A DNA stretch of 64,000 nt from Thermus amyloliquefaciens (GCF_000744885.1 NZ_JQMV01000003.1:1116001-1180000); one strand, 5' to 3'; counted from the stretch's first letter, positions 17,329-26,575 are shown. The notes: generated by a model not told the origin, from the sequence alone. Numbers and translations are program-made.

Positions 17329-18000
17329 GTGGAGCGCTACCGCCTGGAGGAAGGGGTGGTGGTGGGGCGTAAGGCCCTACCCCAAGGGGATCTCCTCCTG
17401 CGTTTCCTGACCCCTCAAGGGAGCCTCGAGGCCGTGGCCCGCAAGGGGGTGCGGCCCTCGGGACGCTCGGGGAGGTTGTCCCTCTTCCACCACGTGCGCT
17501 TCCAGGTTTACGCCAAGGGGGAGGGCCTTCCCACCCTCACCCAGGCGGAGCTTCTCGGAAGGCTACACGGCCTCGAGGAACCCCAGCGCTTCCTGCTGGC
17601 CTCTTTTCTGGCGGAACTCTCCTACCGCCTGGCCTCCCCCGAGGCCGCCCCCAGGATCTACCCCGTGTTCATCTCGGGCCTGCGGGGCATCGCCAAACAC
17701 CCCAGGCCCCTTCTGCCCCTGGTGTGGGCGGGCTGGCGGGTGGTGAAGGCGGGAGGCCTGGGTCCCAACCTTTTGGGGCCGGGTTTACACCTGGAGGCGG
17801 GCCGCCTTGGGGACAAGGGCGTCTACCTGGGGGAAAAGGGGGTGGAAGCCCTCAGGGCCATCCTCCACCTCCCGGGCAGCGAGGCCCTTCCCTATCTGGA
17901 AGAGGCTCCCTTGGAAAGGCTCCTCCTCGCCCTGAAACACCACGCGGAGGAGGCCCTAGGCCCCCTGAAGACCGCATCCGCGCTCACCGCGAAGCTATAG
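17329..18000 (+). CDS. recO: DNA repair protein RecO
   Basis: 223 residues. The N-terminal OB-fold (about 1-80) reads MERYRLEEGVVVGRKALPQG, with LLLRFLTPQGSLEAVARKG. The helical C-terminal part follows. RecO loads RecA on SSB-coated single-stranded DNA together with RecR and RecF. The GTG start is leaderless. The final six bases overlap convergent greA. The sequence is well within the family, although RecO is poorly conserved, so the call rests on the N-terminal block and length. Confidence 0.88.
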   Translation: MERYRLEEGVVVGRKALPQGDLLLRFLTPQGSLEAVARKGVRPSGRSGRLSLFHHVRFQVYAKGEGLPTLTQAELLGRLHGLEEPQRFLLASFLAELSYRLASPEAAPRIYPVFISGLRGIAKHPRPLLPLVWAGWRVVKAGGLGPNLLGPGLHLEAGRLGDKGVYLGEKGVEALRAILHLPGSEALPYLEEAPLERLLLALKHHAEEALGPLKTASALTAKL

Positions 18001-18465
18001 GGGCTTGATCTCCAGGATGGTGTAGACCTGGGCCCCCTTCTTGCCCCGGATCTCCACCACGTCCCCCACCTTCTTGCCCAAAAGCGCCTGGCCCAGGGGG
18101 GACTCGTCGGAGATCTTGCCGCTGAAAATGTCGGCCTCGTGGCTCCCCACGATGGCCAAAGAGAGCCTTTCCCCGGACTCGGTTTCCAGCTCCACCTGGC
18201 AGCCCAAGGCCACCTGGTCGTAGGAGCCATTCCCCTCCACCACCACCGCCCGGGCCAGGAGGTCCTCCAGCTGGGCGATCCGGGCCTCGTTCTGCCACAT
18301 GGCCCGGCGCGCCTCGTCGTAGCCCGCGTTCTCCCTCAGGTCCCCTTCCTCCAAGGCCTGTTCAAAGTCGGCGGAAATCTCCTGCCGCTTGGTGGTTTTC
18401 AGGTGATGCAGTTCCTCCTGAAGGCGCCTAAAGCCTTCCGGGGTCAGGTAAACCGGCTTCTTCAT
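17995..18465 (-). CDS. greA: Transcript cleavage factor GreA
   Basis: 156 residues. The N-terminal coiled coil opens MKKPVYLTPEGFRRLQEELHHLK. The tip carries the acidic pair in EGDLRENAGYDEARRAM, which holds the catalytic Mg2+ in the RNA polymerase channel. The C-terminal FKBP-like domain has SPLGQALLGKKVGDVVEI. The intact DLxEN tip marks it as GreA and not the Thermus anti-cleavage homologue Gfh1. Start ATG 18465 follows GGAGGGAAGGG. It lies downstream of the pab genes, behind a terminator. Confidence 0.93.
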   Translation of the reverse strand: MKKPVYLTPEGFRRLQEELHHLKTTKRQEISADFEQALEEGDLRENAGYDEARRAMWQNEARIAQLEDLLARAVVVEGNGSYDQVALGCQVELETESGERLSLAIVGSHEADIFSGKISDESPLGQALLGKKVGDVVEIRGKKGAQVYTILEIKPL

Positions 18466-18480
18466 CCCTTCCCTCCGCGT

Positions 18481-18513
18481 AAAAAGGGGCACCAGCCCAT
18501 GGGGATGGGCTGG
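18481..18513 (-). terminator. Terminator after pabC
   Basis: CCAGCCCAT / ATGGGCTGG (18513-18505 with 18500-18492, four-base loop), then TGCCCC and TTTTT (18485-18481) on the minus strand. It lies between pabC and greA, so greA would need read-through or its own promoter. Confidence 0.75.
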
Positions 18514-18521
18514 AGGTACCG

Positions 18522-19337
18522 CTATTCAGTATAGCAGGCGGGAAGGAAGCGCTCCACCAAGGGGGCCAAGGCCTCGGGAAGCGGCCCCACGGGCAAAAGC
18601 CCCACCCCGCTTCCCGCCAGGAGCAGGGTTCCCCTAACCCCTTCCCCCTCCCGGCCACGGCGCAGGGCCAGCCTCGGGGGAAGGGGTGGCGGCTCGGCCA
18701 GGGGGAGCTCCCAGGGGTAAAGGCGCGCCTCCTGCACCCGAAGGCCCAGTTCCCGGGCGGCCTCGGCCACCTTCCTGCGGGTGATGCCCTCGAGGCCCCC
18801 CTCCAACAGCAAGAGCACCCCATCCCGGTAGAGGAGGGGGCTGGTGCGGCTTCCGTCCACCACGTAGCCCTCCCCATCCTGCAAAAGCCCCTCGAAGGCC
18901 CCCTGACCCTCCGCCTCCCTCTGGGCCAGGCGGTAGGGCAGGTAGTTCCCGGTCTTGAAGCGGCACAGGTCCGGATGCACCCGGTAGGGGGTCAGGAGAA
19001 CCCGCACCCCCTCTTGGTAGGCGGCCAAGGGAAGAGGGGTATAGGGCCGGGCCTCGGAAAGCCAAACCCCCTCCCCCACGGTGAAACGGAGGCGAAGGCA
19101 GGGGAAGGGGGAAAGCTCCTTTTTAAGGGCCTCGAGGTCCTTCAGGAACACCCCATCCCCCGGATAGGGAAGCCCCAAGGCCAAGGCGTGCCGGCGCAGG
19201 CGGTGGAGGTGGTCCTCCAGCCACAGGGCCTCCCCGCCCTCCACCCGCAAGGTGGTGAAGACGCTCAGCCCGTGGTACAAAAACCCTTCCGGAAGGGGCT
19301 CGCTGAAGGGCTCCCCCTTCAGGAGGACCCGCCTCAG
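18522..19337 (-). CDS. pabC: Aminodeoxychorismate lyase / class IV aminotransferase-like
   Basis: 271 residues of the PLP fold type IV family. Blocks include FLYHGLSVFTTLRV, LEDHLHRLRRHA, CRFKTGNYLPYRLAQREA (the PLP-binding Lys is in FKTGNY) and GLEGITRRKVAEAA. PabC splits aminodeoxychorismate into p-aminobenzoate and pyruvate for folate synthesis, which fits the preceding PabB-PabA gene. No ATG, GTG or TTG exists where the homology begins. A CTG at 19337 overlaps the upstream stop (CTGA), with GGAGGGGG just before it, and is the most plausible start. Confidence 0.85.
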   Translation of the reverse strand: MRRVLLKGEPFSEPLPEGFLYHGLSVFTTLRVEGGEALWLEDHLHRLRRHALALGLPYPGDGVFLKDLEALKKELSPFPCLRLRFTVGEGVWLSEARPYTPLPLAAYQEGVRVLLTPYRVHPDLCRFKTGNYLPYRLAQREAEGQGAFEGLLQDGEGYVVDGSRTSPLLYRDGVLLLLEGGLEGITRRKVAEAARELGLRVQEARLYPWELPLAEPPPLPPRLALRRGREGEGVRGTLLLAGSGVGLLPVGPLPEALAPLVERFLPACYTE

Positions 19338-21178
19338 GCCCCCTCCAGGAACCTGGCCAAAAGCTCCATCCCCCACGGGGACAGGATACTCTCCGGGTGG
19401 AACTGGACGCCATAGGCCCGCCTGCCGTCCCAGATGGCCATGGGGACCCCATCCCCCGTCCAGGCCAGGAGGCGTACCCCCTGGGGAAGGCCCCTCAGGG
19501 CCAAGGAGTGGTAACGGGCAAAGGGGAGGGGGTTGGGCAGGCCCGCAAAGAGGGCCTCCCCCCCGTGGAAAATGGGATGCGCCTCCCCGTGCACGGGGGC
19601 CTCCCGGTAGAGCTCCGCCCCCAAGGCCACCCCCAGGGCTTGGTGGCCCAAACAAACCCCCAGAAAGGGAAGGCCCTCCCCCAAGGCCCTTCGGGTCCAT
19701 TCCAGAACCCGCCCCGCGGTGAAGGGGTCCTTGGGCCCAGGCCCCACCACCAGGTGGCTGAAGCCCTGGAGGCTAGGCGCCTCCTCCTGGTCCACCACCA
19801 AGACCTCCGCCCCCAGGGCGCTCAGGTAGTCCACCAGGTTGTAGCTGAAGGAGTCCCGGTTCTCCAGGAAGAGGACCCGGGCCCGCACCCGCCTAGGGGG
19901 TGGGGGCGGGCTCCAGGCGGCGGTGGCCTTGGGCGGTTCCGGCCTCCGGCCCGGGCGGCCCCGTTCCAGGGCCAGGAGGAGGCTTTCCGCCTTGTGCAGG
20001 GTCTCTTGGTACTCGGCCTCGGCGTCGGAGGCGATGACGATCCCCGCCCCCGCGGAAAAGAGCACCTCCTCCCCCACCCGCTGGAAGGAGCGGATGAGGA
20101 TGTTGAAGTCCGCCCCTCGGCCCGAGACGTACCCCAGGCTCCCGGTGTAGGCCCCCCGGGGCACAGGCTCCAGCTCGCGGATGGCCGCCATCACCGTGCC
20201 CTTGGGGGCCCCGGTGATGGTGCCCCCGGGGAAGAGGCTCCGGAACACCTCCCCCAAGGAGGCCCGGGTGTGGCCCTCCACCTCGGAGACCAGGTGCATC
20301 ACGTGGGCGTAGCGCTCCACGGTGAAAAGCTCCCGCACCCGCACGGTCCCCGGAAGGGCCACCCTGGCCAGGTCGTTGCGGAGGAGGTCCACCAGCATGG
20401 CGTGCTCCGCCCGCTCCTTGGGGGAGGCCAAAAGATCCCTTTCCAGGTCCAGGTCCTCCGCCTCCGTCCGCCCCCGGGGCCGGGTCCCGGCGATGGGCCG
20501 GCCAGGACCCGGGCCCCGTTTTCTGGAAGAGCCGCTCCGGGCTTCCCGAGACCACCGCCCAGCCCTCCCCCTCCAGAAGCCCCATGAAGGGGGAAGGGTT
20601 CAGGGCCCGGAGCCGGGCGTAGAGGAGGAGGGGTCCATGGGGCCCAGGAGGCGGAAGCGGTGGGAGAGGTTCACCTGGTAGACCACCCCCGCGCGGATCC
20701 TCTCCTGGACCTCCCCAACCCCCCTCAGGAAGGCCTCCTTGGGGAAGTCGGAGACCAGGGGGTGGTGGGGCAAGGGAGGGGGGTATAGGGAAGGGCCTTA
20801 GGGGGAAGGAGGGGTGGCCACCAACCCTCCCCCCAGGAGGGCGAAGCCCTCGGGGTAGTAGTAAAAGGCGGCCTCCGGAAGGCCCGGCAGGGGCTCGTGG
20901 GTGGGCAGGCCCAGGTGGCGGGCGAACTCGTAGGCGAAAAAGCCGATCCATGCCGGGAAAAAGCCCCTACCCAGGCCCCTTTCCAGGTGGCGGAAGAGGT
21001 CCAAGGCCTCCCCCACCCGCCGGCCGTCCAGGTAGAGGCGGCCCTCCAGGACCTCGAGGCGGTGCTCTGGGCGCACCCCCAGGAGGGAGAGCCGGGCAAA
21101 GGGGGTCCTCGGCCCCAGGGACTCCAGCAGCGCCGGGCGCATCCCCAGGGCCCTGGCCGCGTGGTAAAGGCCCAGCAC
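19334..21178 (-). pseudogene. pabB: PabB-PabA fusion (aminodeoxychorismate synthase), frame disrupted
   Basis: Order: PabB N-terminal domain from GTG 21178 (leaderless, TATACT seven bases upstream), chorismate-binding domain, linker, then a class I glutamine amidotransferase (GVCLGHQALG with the Cys nucleophile, FHPESILS). The frame has an in-frame TAA at 20800-20798. Further on, three one-base deficits stand out when the conserved protein is traced: near 20630-20633, 20514-20517 and 20498-20503, each at or beside a short G/C run. Together they restore the original frame, which then stays open to 19334. It is either a decaying gene or homopolymer base-calling errors. SLFPGGTITGAPK and the pabC neighbour favour PabB over TrpE. 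Confidence 0.75.
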
Positions 21179-21185
21179 GGGGCCA

Positions 21186-21191
21186 AGTATA
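21186..21191 (-). promoter_or_regulatory. Leaderless -10 box of pabB
   Basis: TATACT, seven bases before GTG 21178; no ribosome binding site. Confidence 0.5.
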
Positions 21192-21231
21192 CCGGCAACC
21201 CCGATCGCCTTCCCGGGCGGAAGGTGGGGGC

Positions 21232-21260
21232 TTGTTGCGAAAACCTCCGTCCCTTAGACT
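21232..21260 (+). promoter_or_regulatory. Promoter of the 14-repeat propeller gene
   Basis: TTGTTG (21232-21237), 17 bp, TAGACT (21255-21260). The ATG at 21278 follows an AAGGAGG. Confidence 0.6.
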
Positions 21261-21277
21261 CCGGACAAGGAGGCGCC

Positions 21278-22945
21278 ATGTTGGAGGCCTCGCAGATCCC
21301 TGGTTTGGCCTTGCGAGGGCTTGCCGCGGGCTGGTCGGTGCGCTCAACCCCCTTGCTGCACGTTTCCTGGCAGGGGGACCGCTTTGTGGCCACCGGCTGG
21401 CACGGCCTCCTCCTGGAAAGCCCGGACGGCCTCTCCTGGCGCCAGGTGGCCACACCCACCCTCGAGGCCCTCACCGCCTCGGCCCTGGGGGATGGGCGGC
21501 AGGTGGTGGTGGGGGGCAAGGCCACGGTTTTGCAGGGAGCCCCTGGGGGTCCCCTGGAGGCGGCAAAGGTGGGGGACACCAGGGGTCTTTGGGGCGTGGC
21601 CTATGGGAGGGGGCGCTACGTGGCCGTGGGCATGGAAGGGCTGGTGCTGACCTCCGAGGACGGCGCGGCCTGGGAACCCGTACCCCTGGGGATGGATGGC
21701 AACCTCTGGGACGTGGCCTATGCCCAAGGCCGCTTCGTGGCGGTGGGCGACCACGTCATCCTGGTTTCCCAAGACGGGAAGCGCTTTAGGGCGCTCTCGG
21801 CCCCGGACATCCTCAACGCCGTAGCCTTCGCCCAAGGCCTCTGGGTGGCCGTAGGCTGGGGCGGCCTCATCCTCACCTCGCCAGACGGGCAGAGTTGGCA
21901 CCCCCAGGTTTCGGGCACATGGAAAGGCCTCTTCAGCGTGGCCCACAGCGGCCGGCTATGGGTGGCGGTGGGGGAACAGGGCACCGTCCTGACCTCCCCC
22001 GACGGCATCCGCTGGCACAAGGCGGTCCTGGAGGGGGCCCCCTTCCTCACGGGAGTGGCCTGGAACGGAAGCCGCTTCGTGGCGGTGGGCTGGGGCCTGG
22101 CCCTCTACACCTCCGAGGAGGGCTTTACCTGGAAGCCCGTCCACCCCGGCACCGGACAACAGCTTTGGAGCGTGGCCTTTGGGCCCCAGGGCTTCGTGGC
22201 CGTGGGGCACGAGGGGCCCATGGGGGTCGTCCTTTTCTCCCCAGAGGGCACCGCCTGGACCCTCGAGGCCCGGACGCCCGCCTGGCTCCTCGGCGTGGGC
22301 TGGGGCGGGAAGGGGTACGTGGCGGTGGGAGAGGGCATCCTCCTCTCCTCGGCCGATGGCAAGGAGTGGTGGCAAAGGGAAATCCCCGTGCGAAAGAGGC
22401 TTTTTGGGGTGGCCTACGGCGAAGACCGCTTCGTGGCGGTGGGAGAGGCCCTGCTCCTTTCCCGGGACGGGAAGGCCTGGGAAGCCTTTCCCCTGCCCGA
22501 GGAGGAAACCCTGCTGGGGGTGGCCCATGGGCAGGGGACCTTTTTGGCGGCGGGGGAAAGGGGAAGCCTCTACGCCTCTAAAGACGGCCTGCGCTGGGAA
22601 AAGGTGCTCTCCCTGGGACGCCCCTGGCTCAAGGGTCTGGCCTTCGGCCGAGGGCGCTTCCTCGCCAGCGGCCACGGCTCGGTCCTGGTGGCCCGGAAGG
22701 GCTGGGACTGGGAGGAGGCCAACACCCGGCACCTGCCCAAACATCTCCCCAGCGTGGCCCATGGCGATGGGCGCTTCGCCCTGGTGGGGCATCCTAGCCC
22801 GGGAGAGGGGCTCGTGGCCTTTTCCGAAGACGGCCTCACTTGGGACGAGGCCCATCCTCTCGGCAACGAACCCGAGGGCATTGCCCACGGCGGAGGAAGG
22901 TTCGTGGTGGTGGGCAACTGCGGAACCCTCCTCACCCGGCCCTGA
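21278..22945 (+). CDS. Double beta-propeller protein with 14 BNR/YCF48-like repeats
   Basis: 555 residues made almost wholly of 14 repeats of about 38-42 residues. Each has the core F/YVAVG-x(2-5)-L-x-S-x-DG-x2-W (for example YVAVGMEGLVLTSEDGAAW and WVAVGWGGLILTSPDGQSW). Fourteen repeats would form two seven-bladed propellers of the BNR/photosystem II YCF48 kind. No signal peptide or membrane helix is visible, which is unusual because most relatives are exported. ATG 21278 follows AAGGAGG. Function unknown; likely a binding scaffold. It stands alone between the pab genes and metH. Confidence 0.8.
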   Translation: MLEASQIPGLALRGLAAGWSVRSTPLLHVSWQGDRFVATGWHGLLLESPDGLSWRQVATPTLEALTASALGDGRQVVVGGKATVLQGAPGGPLEAAKVGDTRGLWGVAYGRGRYVAVGMEGLVLTSEDGAAWEPVPLGMDGNLWDVAYAQGRFVAVGDHVILVSQDGKRFRALSAPDILNAVAFAQGLWVAVGWGGLILTSPDGQSWHPQVSGTWKGLFSVAHSGRLWVAVGEQGTVLTSPDGIRWHKAVLEGAPFLTGVAWNGSRFVAVGWGLALYTSEEGFTWKPVHPGTGQQLWSVAFGPQGFVAVGHEGPMGVVLFSPEGTAWTLEARTPAWLLGVGWGGKGYVAVGEGILLSSADGKEWWQREIPVRKRLFGVAYGEDRFVAVGEALLLSRDGKAWEAFPLPEEETLLGVAHGQGTFLAAGERGSLYASKDGLRWEKVLSLGRPWLKGLAFGRGRFLASGHGSVLVARKGWDWEEANTRHLPKHLPSVAHGDGRFALVGHPSPGEGLVAFSEDGLTWDEAHPLGNEPEGIAHGGGRFVVVGNCGTLLTRP

Positions 22946-22984
22946 GGCTCCGCCCGAAGGCGGTGGGGGCCTTCCCGTGGGGTC

Positions 22985-25900
22985 TTAGTCCACGCTGAAG
23001 TACCGGGCCTCCGGGTGGTGGACCACGAGGGCGCTGGTGCTGTGCTCCGGGTCCAGCTGGAAGTTCTCCGTGAGGCGCACCCCGATGCGGGAGAAGTCCA
23101 TGAGCCGGTCCAGCTTGGCCTGGTCGGCCAGGTCGGGGCAGGCGGGGTAGCCGAAGGAGTAGCGGGCCCCCTGGTAGCCCTGCTGGAAAAGCTTGCGGAT
23201 CTCGGTGGCGTCCTTGCCGGCAATGCCCCACATCTGCCGCATCCGCTTGTGCCAGTATTCCGCCAAGGCCTCGGTCATCTCCACGCTGAACCCGTGCACG
23301 AAAAGGTACTCCTGGTAGGCCCCGGCCTCAAAAAGCGCCTTGGCCTTCTTAGAAGGCTCCTCCCCCATGGTAACGAGCTGCACCCCCAGGACGTCCCTGG
23401 CCCCCGCTTCGTAGGCAGGAAGCCACCCCTCCTCGTCCCCCAAGGGAGGGGCAAAGCGGGGGCGGAAGTAATCCACCAGGCTCAGGCCCCCGCCCCTCTG
23501 CCGAGGGAAGGCGAAGCGCTCCAAAACCTCCCCGGTTTCGGGGGAGAACACCCAAACCTCCTCCCCCTCCCGGGCCACGGGGAAGAAGCCGTAGAGCACC
23601 TTGGGCCTGAGCCACCCTTCCTCCAGGGCCTCCTTGAGAAGCCTGCGGAATACGGGCTCCGCCTCCCGCTCCACCAGGGCCTGCCACGCCTCCCGGCTCA
23701 TCCCCTTGCGGCTATACCCCCACTGGCCGCGGAAAAGGGCCAGTTTGTTCACGTAATGGGCGATGGTGGCCAGGTCCAACCCCTCCTCCACCCGCACCCC
23801 GAAGAAGGGAGGGCGGGGGACCGCGGGGGCTTCCCCCACGGGTTGGGAGCGGGCCACCCCCCTGGGGGCCTCCGGCCGGGACCTTTGCGCCCCCTTCGGG
23901 ACCGGGGAGGCCTCCCCGCCAACGATGGCCTCCATGAGCCTAAGGCCCTCAAAGGCATCCTCGGCGTAGTAAACGTTGGGGTAAATGGCCTTAAGCTCCT
24001 CCACGTAAGCCCGGGTGAGGGCCGCCCCCCCAAGGATCACGGGCAGGGTATACCCCCTATCCCGCATGTACTCCAGGTTTTCCTTCATGACCACGGTGCT
24101 CTTGACCAGAAGGCCGGACATGCCCACCGCATGGGGCCGGTGCGCCTCCACCGCCTTCAGGATCTCCTCGATGGGCACCTTGATGCCCAGGTTGATCACC
24201 TGGTAGCCGTTGTTGGTGAGGATGATGTCCACCAGGTTCTTGCCGATGTCGTGGACATCCCCCTTGACCGTGGCCAAAACCATCTTCCCCCGGCCCTCGC
24301 CCCGCCGCTCCATGTGGGGCTCCAGGAAGGCCACGGCCCGCTTCATCACCTCGGCGGCCTGAAGGACGAAGGGCAGTTGCATCTTTCCCGCCCCAAAGAG
24401 CTCCCCCACCTCCTTCATGCCGGCAAGGAGGGGGCCGTTGATGAGGTCCAAGGGCTTGTGACCGGCCCTCAGGGCCTCCTCCAGATCCGCCTCCAAGCCC
24501 CCTTTCCTCCCCTCCACCACCCGGCGCTTCAGCCTCTCCAAAAGGGGCAGGGCCAAGAAGGCGTCCTCCTTGGCGGCAAACTCCCCCTGGTGGGTCTCAA
24601 AGTAGGCCATGAAGGCGAAGAGGGGGTCGTAGCCCTCCCCTCTCCGGTCGTGGATGAGGTCTAGGGCGAGGGCATAGGCCTCCTCGGGGATCTGGGAAAT
24701 GGGCAGGATCTTGCCCGCATCCACGATGGCGGCGGTAAGACCCCGCTTGCGGGCCTCGTCCAGGAACACCGAGTTGAGCACCCGCCGGGCCCGGGGTTTG
24801 AGCCCGAAGGAGACGTTGGAAACCCCCAGGATGAACCCCACCCCCGGGAGCCTTTCCCGTAGCTCCTCCATGGCCAAAAGGGTCTCCTTGGCCAAGGGGC
24901 GGCTTTCCTCATCCCCTTGGGTGATGGGGAAGGTGAGGAGGTCAAAGAGGAGGTCCTCGGGGCGGAAGCCGTGGTGCAGGGTGAGGCGCTCGTACATGCG
25001 CAGGGCCACCCTGACCTTCTCCTCCCGGGTCTTGGCCATACCCCTTTCGTCAATGGTGAGGACCACCAAGGCCGCCCCGTGGGCCTTGGCCAAGGAGGCC
25101 ACCCGGTCAAACTTCTCCAGGCCGTCCTCCAGGTTGGCGGAGTTCAGGAGGAGCCTGCCGGGGAGGTGCTTAAGGGCAAGTTCCATGGCCTCAGGGGAGG
25201 TGGAGTCCACCATGAAGGGCACGGTGACCGCGGTGGCCAGGTGGGGAAGGAGCCAAGCCAGGTCTTCAAGCTCGTCCCGCCCCGTCCAGGCCACGGAGAG
25301 GTCCAGGGCGTGGGCTCCCTCCTCCACCTGCTCGCGGGCCAGGGAGAGGATCCCCTCCAAATCCCGGGCAAAGAGCATCTCCCGGAAGCGCTTGCTCCCG
25401 GTGGCGTTCAGGCGCTCCCCTACAAGGAAAAGGCTCGCCTCCTGGCGCAGGGAAACCGCCTGGTACAAGGAAGCCACCTGGGGTGGGAAAACCCTAGGCC
25501 GCGGGGGGGCCGGCTTTCCCCTTAGGGCCTCCGCCACCTTGCGGATGTGCTCCGGCCCCGTACCGCAACACCCCCCCACGGCGTTCACCCCGTACTCGGT
25601 GACGAACTTCAGGTGCCAGCGGGCGAGCTCCTCCGGGGTGAGGTCATAGACCACCCTCCCCCCCTCGTTCCGAGGCAGGCCCGCATTGGGCAGGCAGCTC
25701 ACGAAGCGGGTGCTGTTCTCGGCGAAGTAGCGGATCTTGGCGTCCATGAGGTCGGGGCCGGTGGCGCAGTTCATGCCCACCACGTCGATGGGCAGGCTCT
25801 CCAGGGCGGCCAAGGCCGCCCCCTCGTCCGTGCCCACCAGCATGGTGCCCGTGGCCTCCATGGTCACCTGCACCTGCAAGGGCACCTCCCGGCCCACCTC

Positions 25901-26533
25901 CGCCATGGCCTCCCGGGCTGCCAAAACGGCACAGCGCACCTGCAAGATGTCCTGGGCGGTCTCCAGGAGGATGAGGTCCACCCCGCCCTTGAGAAGCCCC
26001 CGCACCGCCTCCTTGTAGGCGGCGAAGAGCTCGTCCCAGGAGATCTGGCCCAGGGAGATGAGCTTGGTGCCCGGCCCCAAGGCCCCGGCCACGAAGGCCC
26101 CGTAGGGGTCCGCCGCCTCCCGGGCGATCCTCGCCCCCAAGTAGGCCAGCGCCTCCGCCTCCCCTTCCAGGCCGTACTCCGCCAGGACGTGGCGCAGGCA
26201 GCCGAAGGTGTTGGTCTCGATGACCTCGGCGCCGGCCTCGAGGTAGGCCCGGTGGATCTCCTGGACCACCTCCGGGCGGGTGCGGTTCAGCACCTCAGGG
26301 CAACCAAAATACGCCTCCCCGCCGTAATCCTCCGGGGAGAGTTCCCTCTTTTGCAACTCGGTGCCCATGGCCCCGTCAAAGACCAAAGGTCTTTGCATAA
26401 GGGCCTTCAGGTAGGGGAACTTTTCCGCCCTGGCCTCCTTGTTGTACCCAAGCCGCACCAAGGGGGCCTCCCCCCAACCCGCCCCCCCCAGGTGGTGGCG
26501 GCAGCCGGGGCTACAGGTGTGGACCTCCACCAT
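22985..26533 (-). CDS. metH: Cobalamin-dependent methionine synthase
   Basis: Up to 1182 residues with all modules: homocysteine/zinc domain (GMNCATGPDLM, VGGCCGTGPEHI), methyltetrahydrofolate domain, helical cap, B12 domain with VKGDVHDIGKNLV (the His that ligates cobalt), and the SAM-dependent reactivation domain at the C-terminus. The start is uncertain. ATG 26533 lies eight bases after a TACACT box (leaderless), but the first 30 residues are atypical. A GTG or TTG near 26460, after GGGGGGAGG, would give a more normal N-terminus. Divergent from pncB. Confidence 0.93.
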   Translation of the reverse strand: MVEVHTCSPGCRHHLGGAGWGEAPLVRLGYNKEARAEKFPYLKALMQRPLVFDGAMGTELQKRELSPEDYGGEAYFGCPEVLNRTRPEVVQEIHRAYLEAGAEVIETNTFGCLRHVLAEYGLEGEAEALAYLGARIAREAADPYGAFVAGALGPGTKLISLGQISWDELFAAYKEAVRGLLKGGVDLILLETAQDILQVRCAVLAAREAMAEVGREVPLQVQVTMEATGTMLVGTDEGAALAALESLPIDVVGMNCATGPDLMDAKIRYFAENSTRFVSCLPNAGLPRNEGGRVVYDLTPEELARWHLKFVTEYGVNAVGGCCGTGPEHIRKVAEALRGKPAPPRPRVFPPQVASLYQAVSLRQEASLFLVGERLNATGSKRFREMLFARDLEGILSLAREQVEEGAHALDLSVAWTGRDELEDLAWLLPHLATAVTVPFMVDSTSPEAMELALKHLPGRLLLNSANLEDGLEKFDRVASLAKAHGAALVVLTIDERGMAKTREEKVRVALRMYERLTLHHGFRPEDLLFDLLTFPITQGDEESRPLAKETLLAMEELRERLPGVGFILGVSNVSFGLKPRARRVLNSVFLDEARKRGLTAAIVDAGKILPISQIPEEAYALALDLIHDRRGEGYDPLFAFMAYFETHQGEFAAKEDAFLALPLLERLKRRVVEGRKGGLEADLEEALRAGHKPLDLINGPLLAGMKEVGELFGAGKMQLPFVLQAAEVMKRAVAFLEPHMERRGEGRGKMVLATVKGDVHDIGKNLVDIILTNNGYQVINLGIKVPIEEILKAVEAHRPHAVGMSGLLVKSTVVMKENLEYMRDRGYTLPVILGGAALTRAYVEELKAIYPNVYYAEDAFEGLRLMEAIVGGEASPVPKGAQRSRPEAPRGVARSQPVGEAPAVPRPPFFGVRVEEGLDLATIAHYVNKLALFRGQWGYSRKGMSREAWQALVEREAEPVFRRLLKEALEEGWLRPKVLYGFFPVAREGEEVWVFSPETGEVLERFAFPRQRGGGLSLVDYFRPRFAPPLGDEEGWLPAYEAGARDVLGVQLVTMGEEPSKKAKALFEAGAYQEYLFVHGFSVEMTEALAEYWHKRMRQMWGIAGKDATEIRKLFQQGYQGARYSFGYPACPDLADQAKLDRLMDFSRIGVRLTENFQLDPEHSTSALVVHHPEARYFSVD

Positions 26534-26541
26534 ATCCCGCT

Positions 26542-26569
26542 AGTGTAGCCAAAAGAGGGGGGCTATGCT
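26542..26569. promoter_or_regulatory. Divergent leaderless -10 boxes of metH and pncB
   Basis: Minus: TACACT (26547-26542), eight bases before ATG 26533. Plus: TATGCT (26564-26569), six bases before ATG 26576. Confidence 0.5.
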
Positions 26570-26575
26570 AGGCCC

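Noticed and set aside
19893-20951. A separate minus-strand gene overlapping pabB in another frame
   Set aside because: Only its LLLYARLRALNPSPF to SGSPERLFQ part is protein-like, and that is simply the displaced middle of pabB.
26440-26533. Cobalamin or SAM riboswitch before metH
   Set aside because: I looked for the conserved blocks of both classes and found none; the region is instead open in the metH frame.
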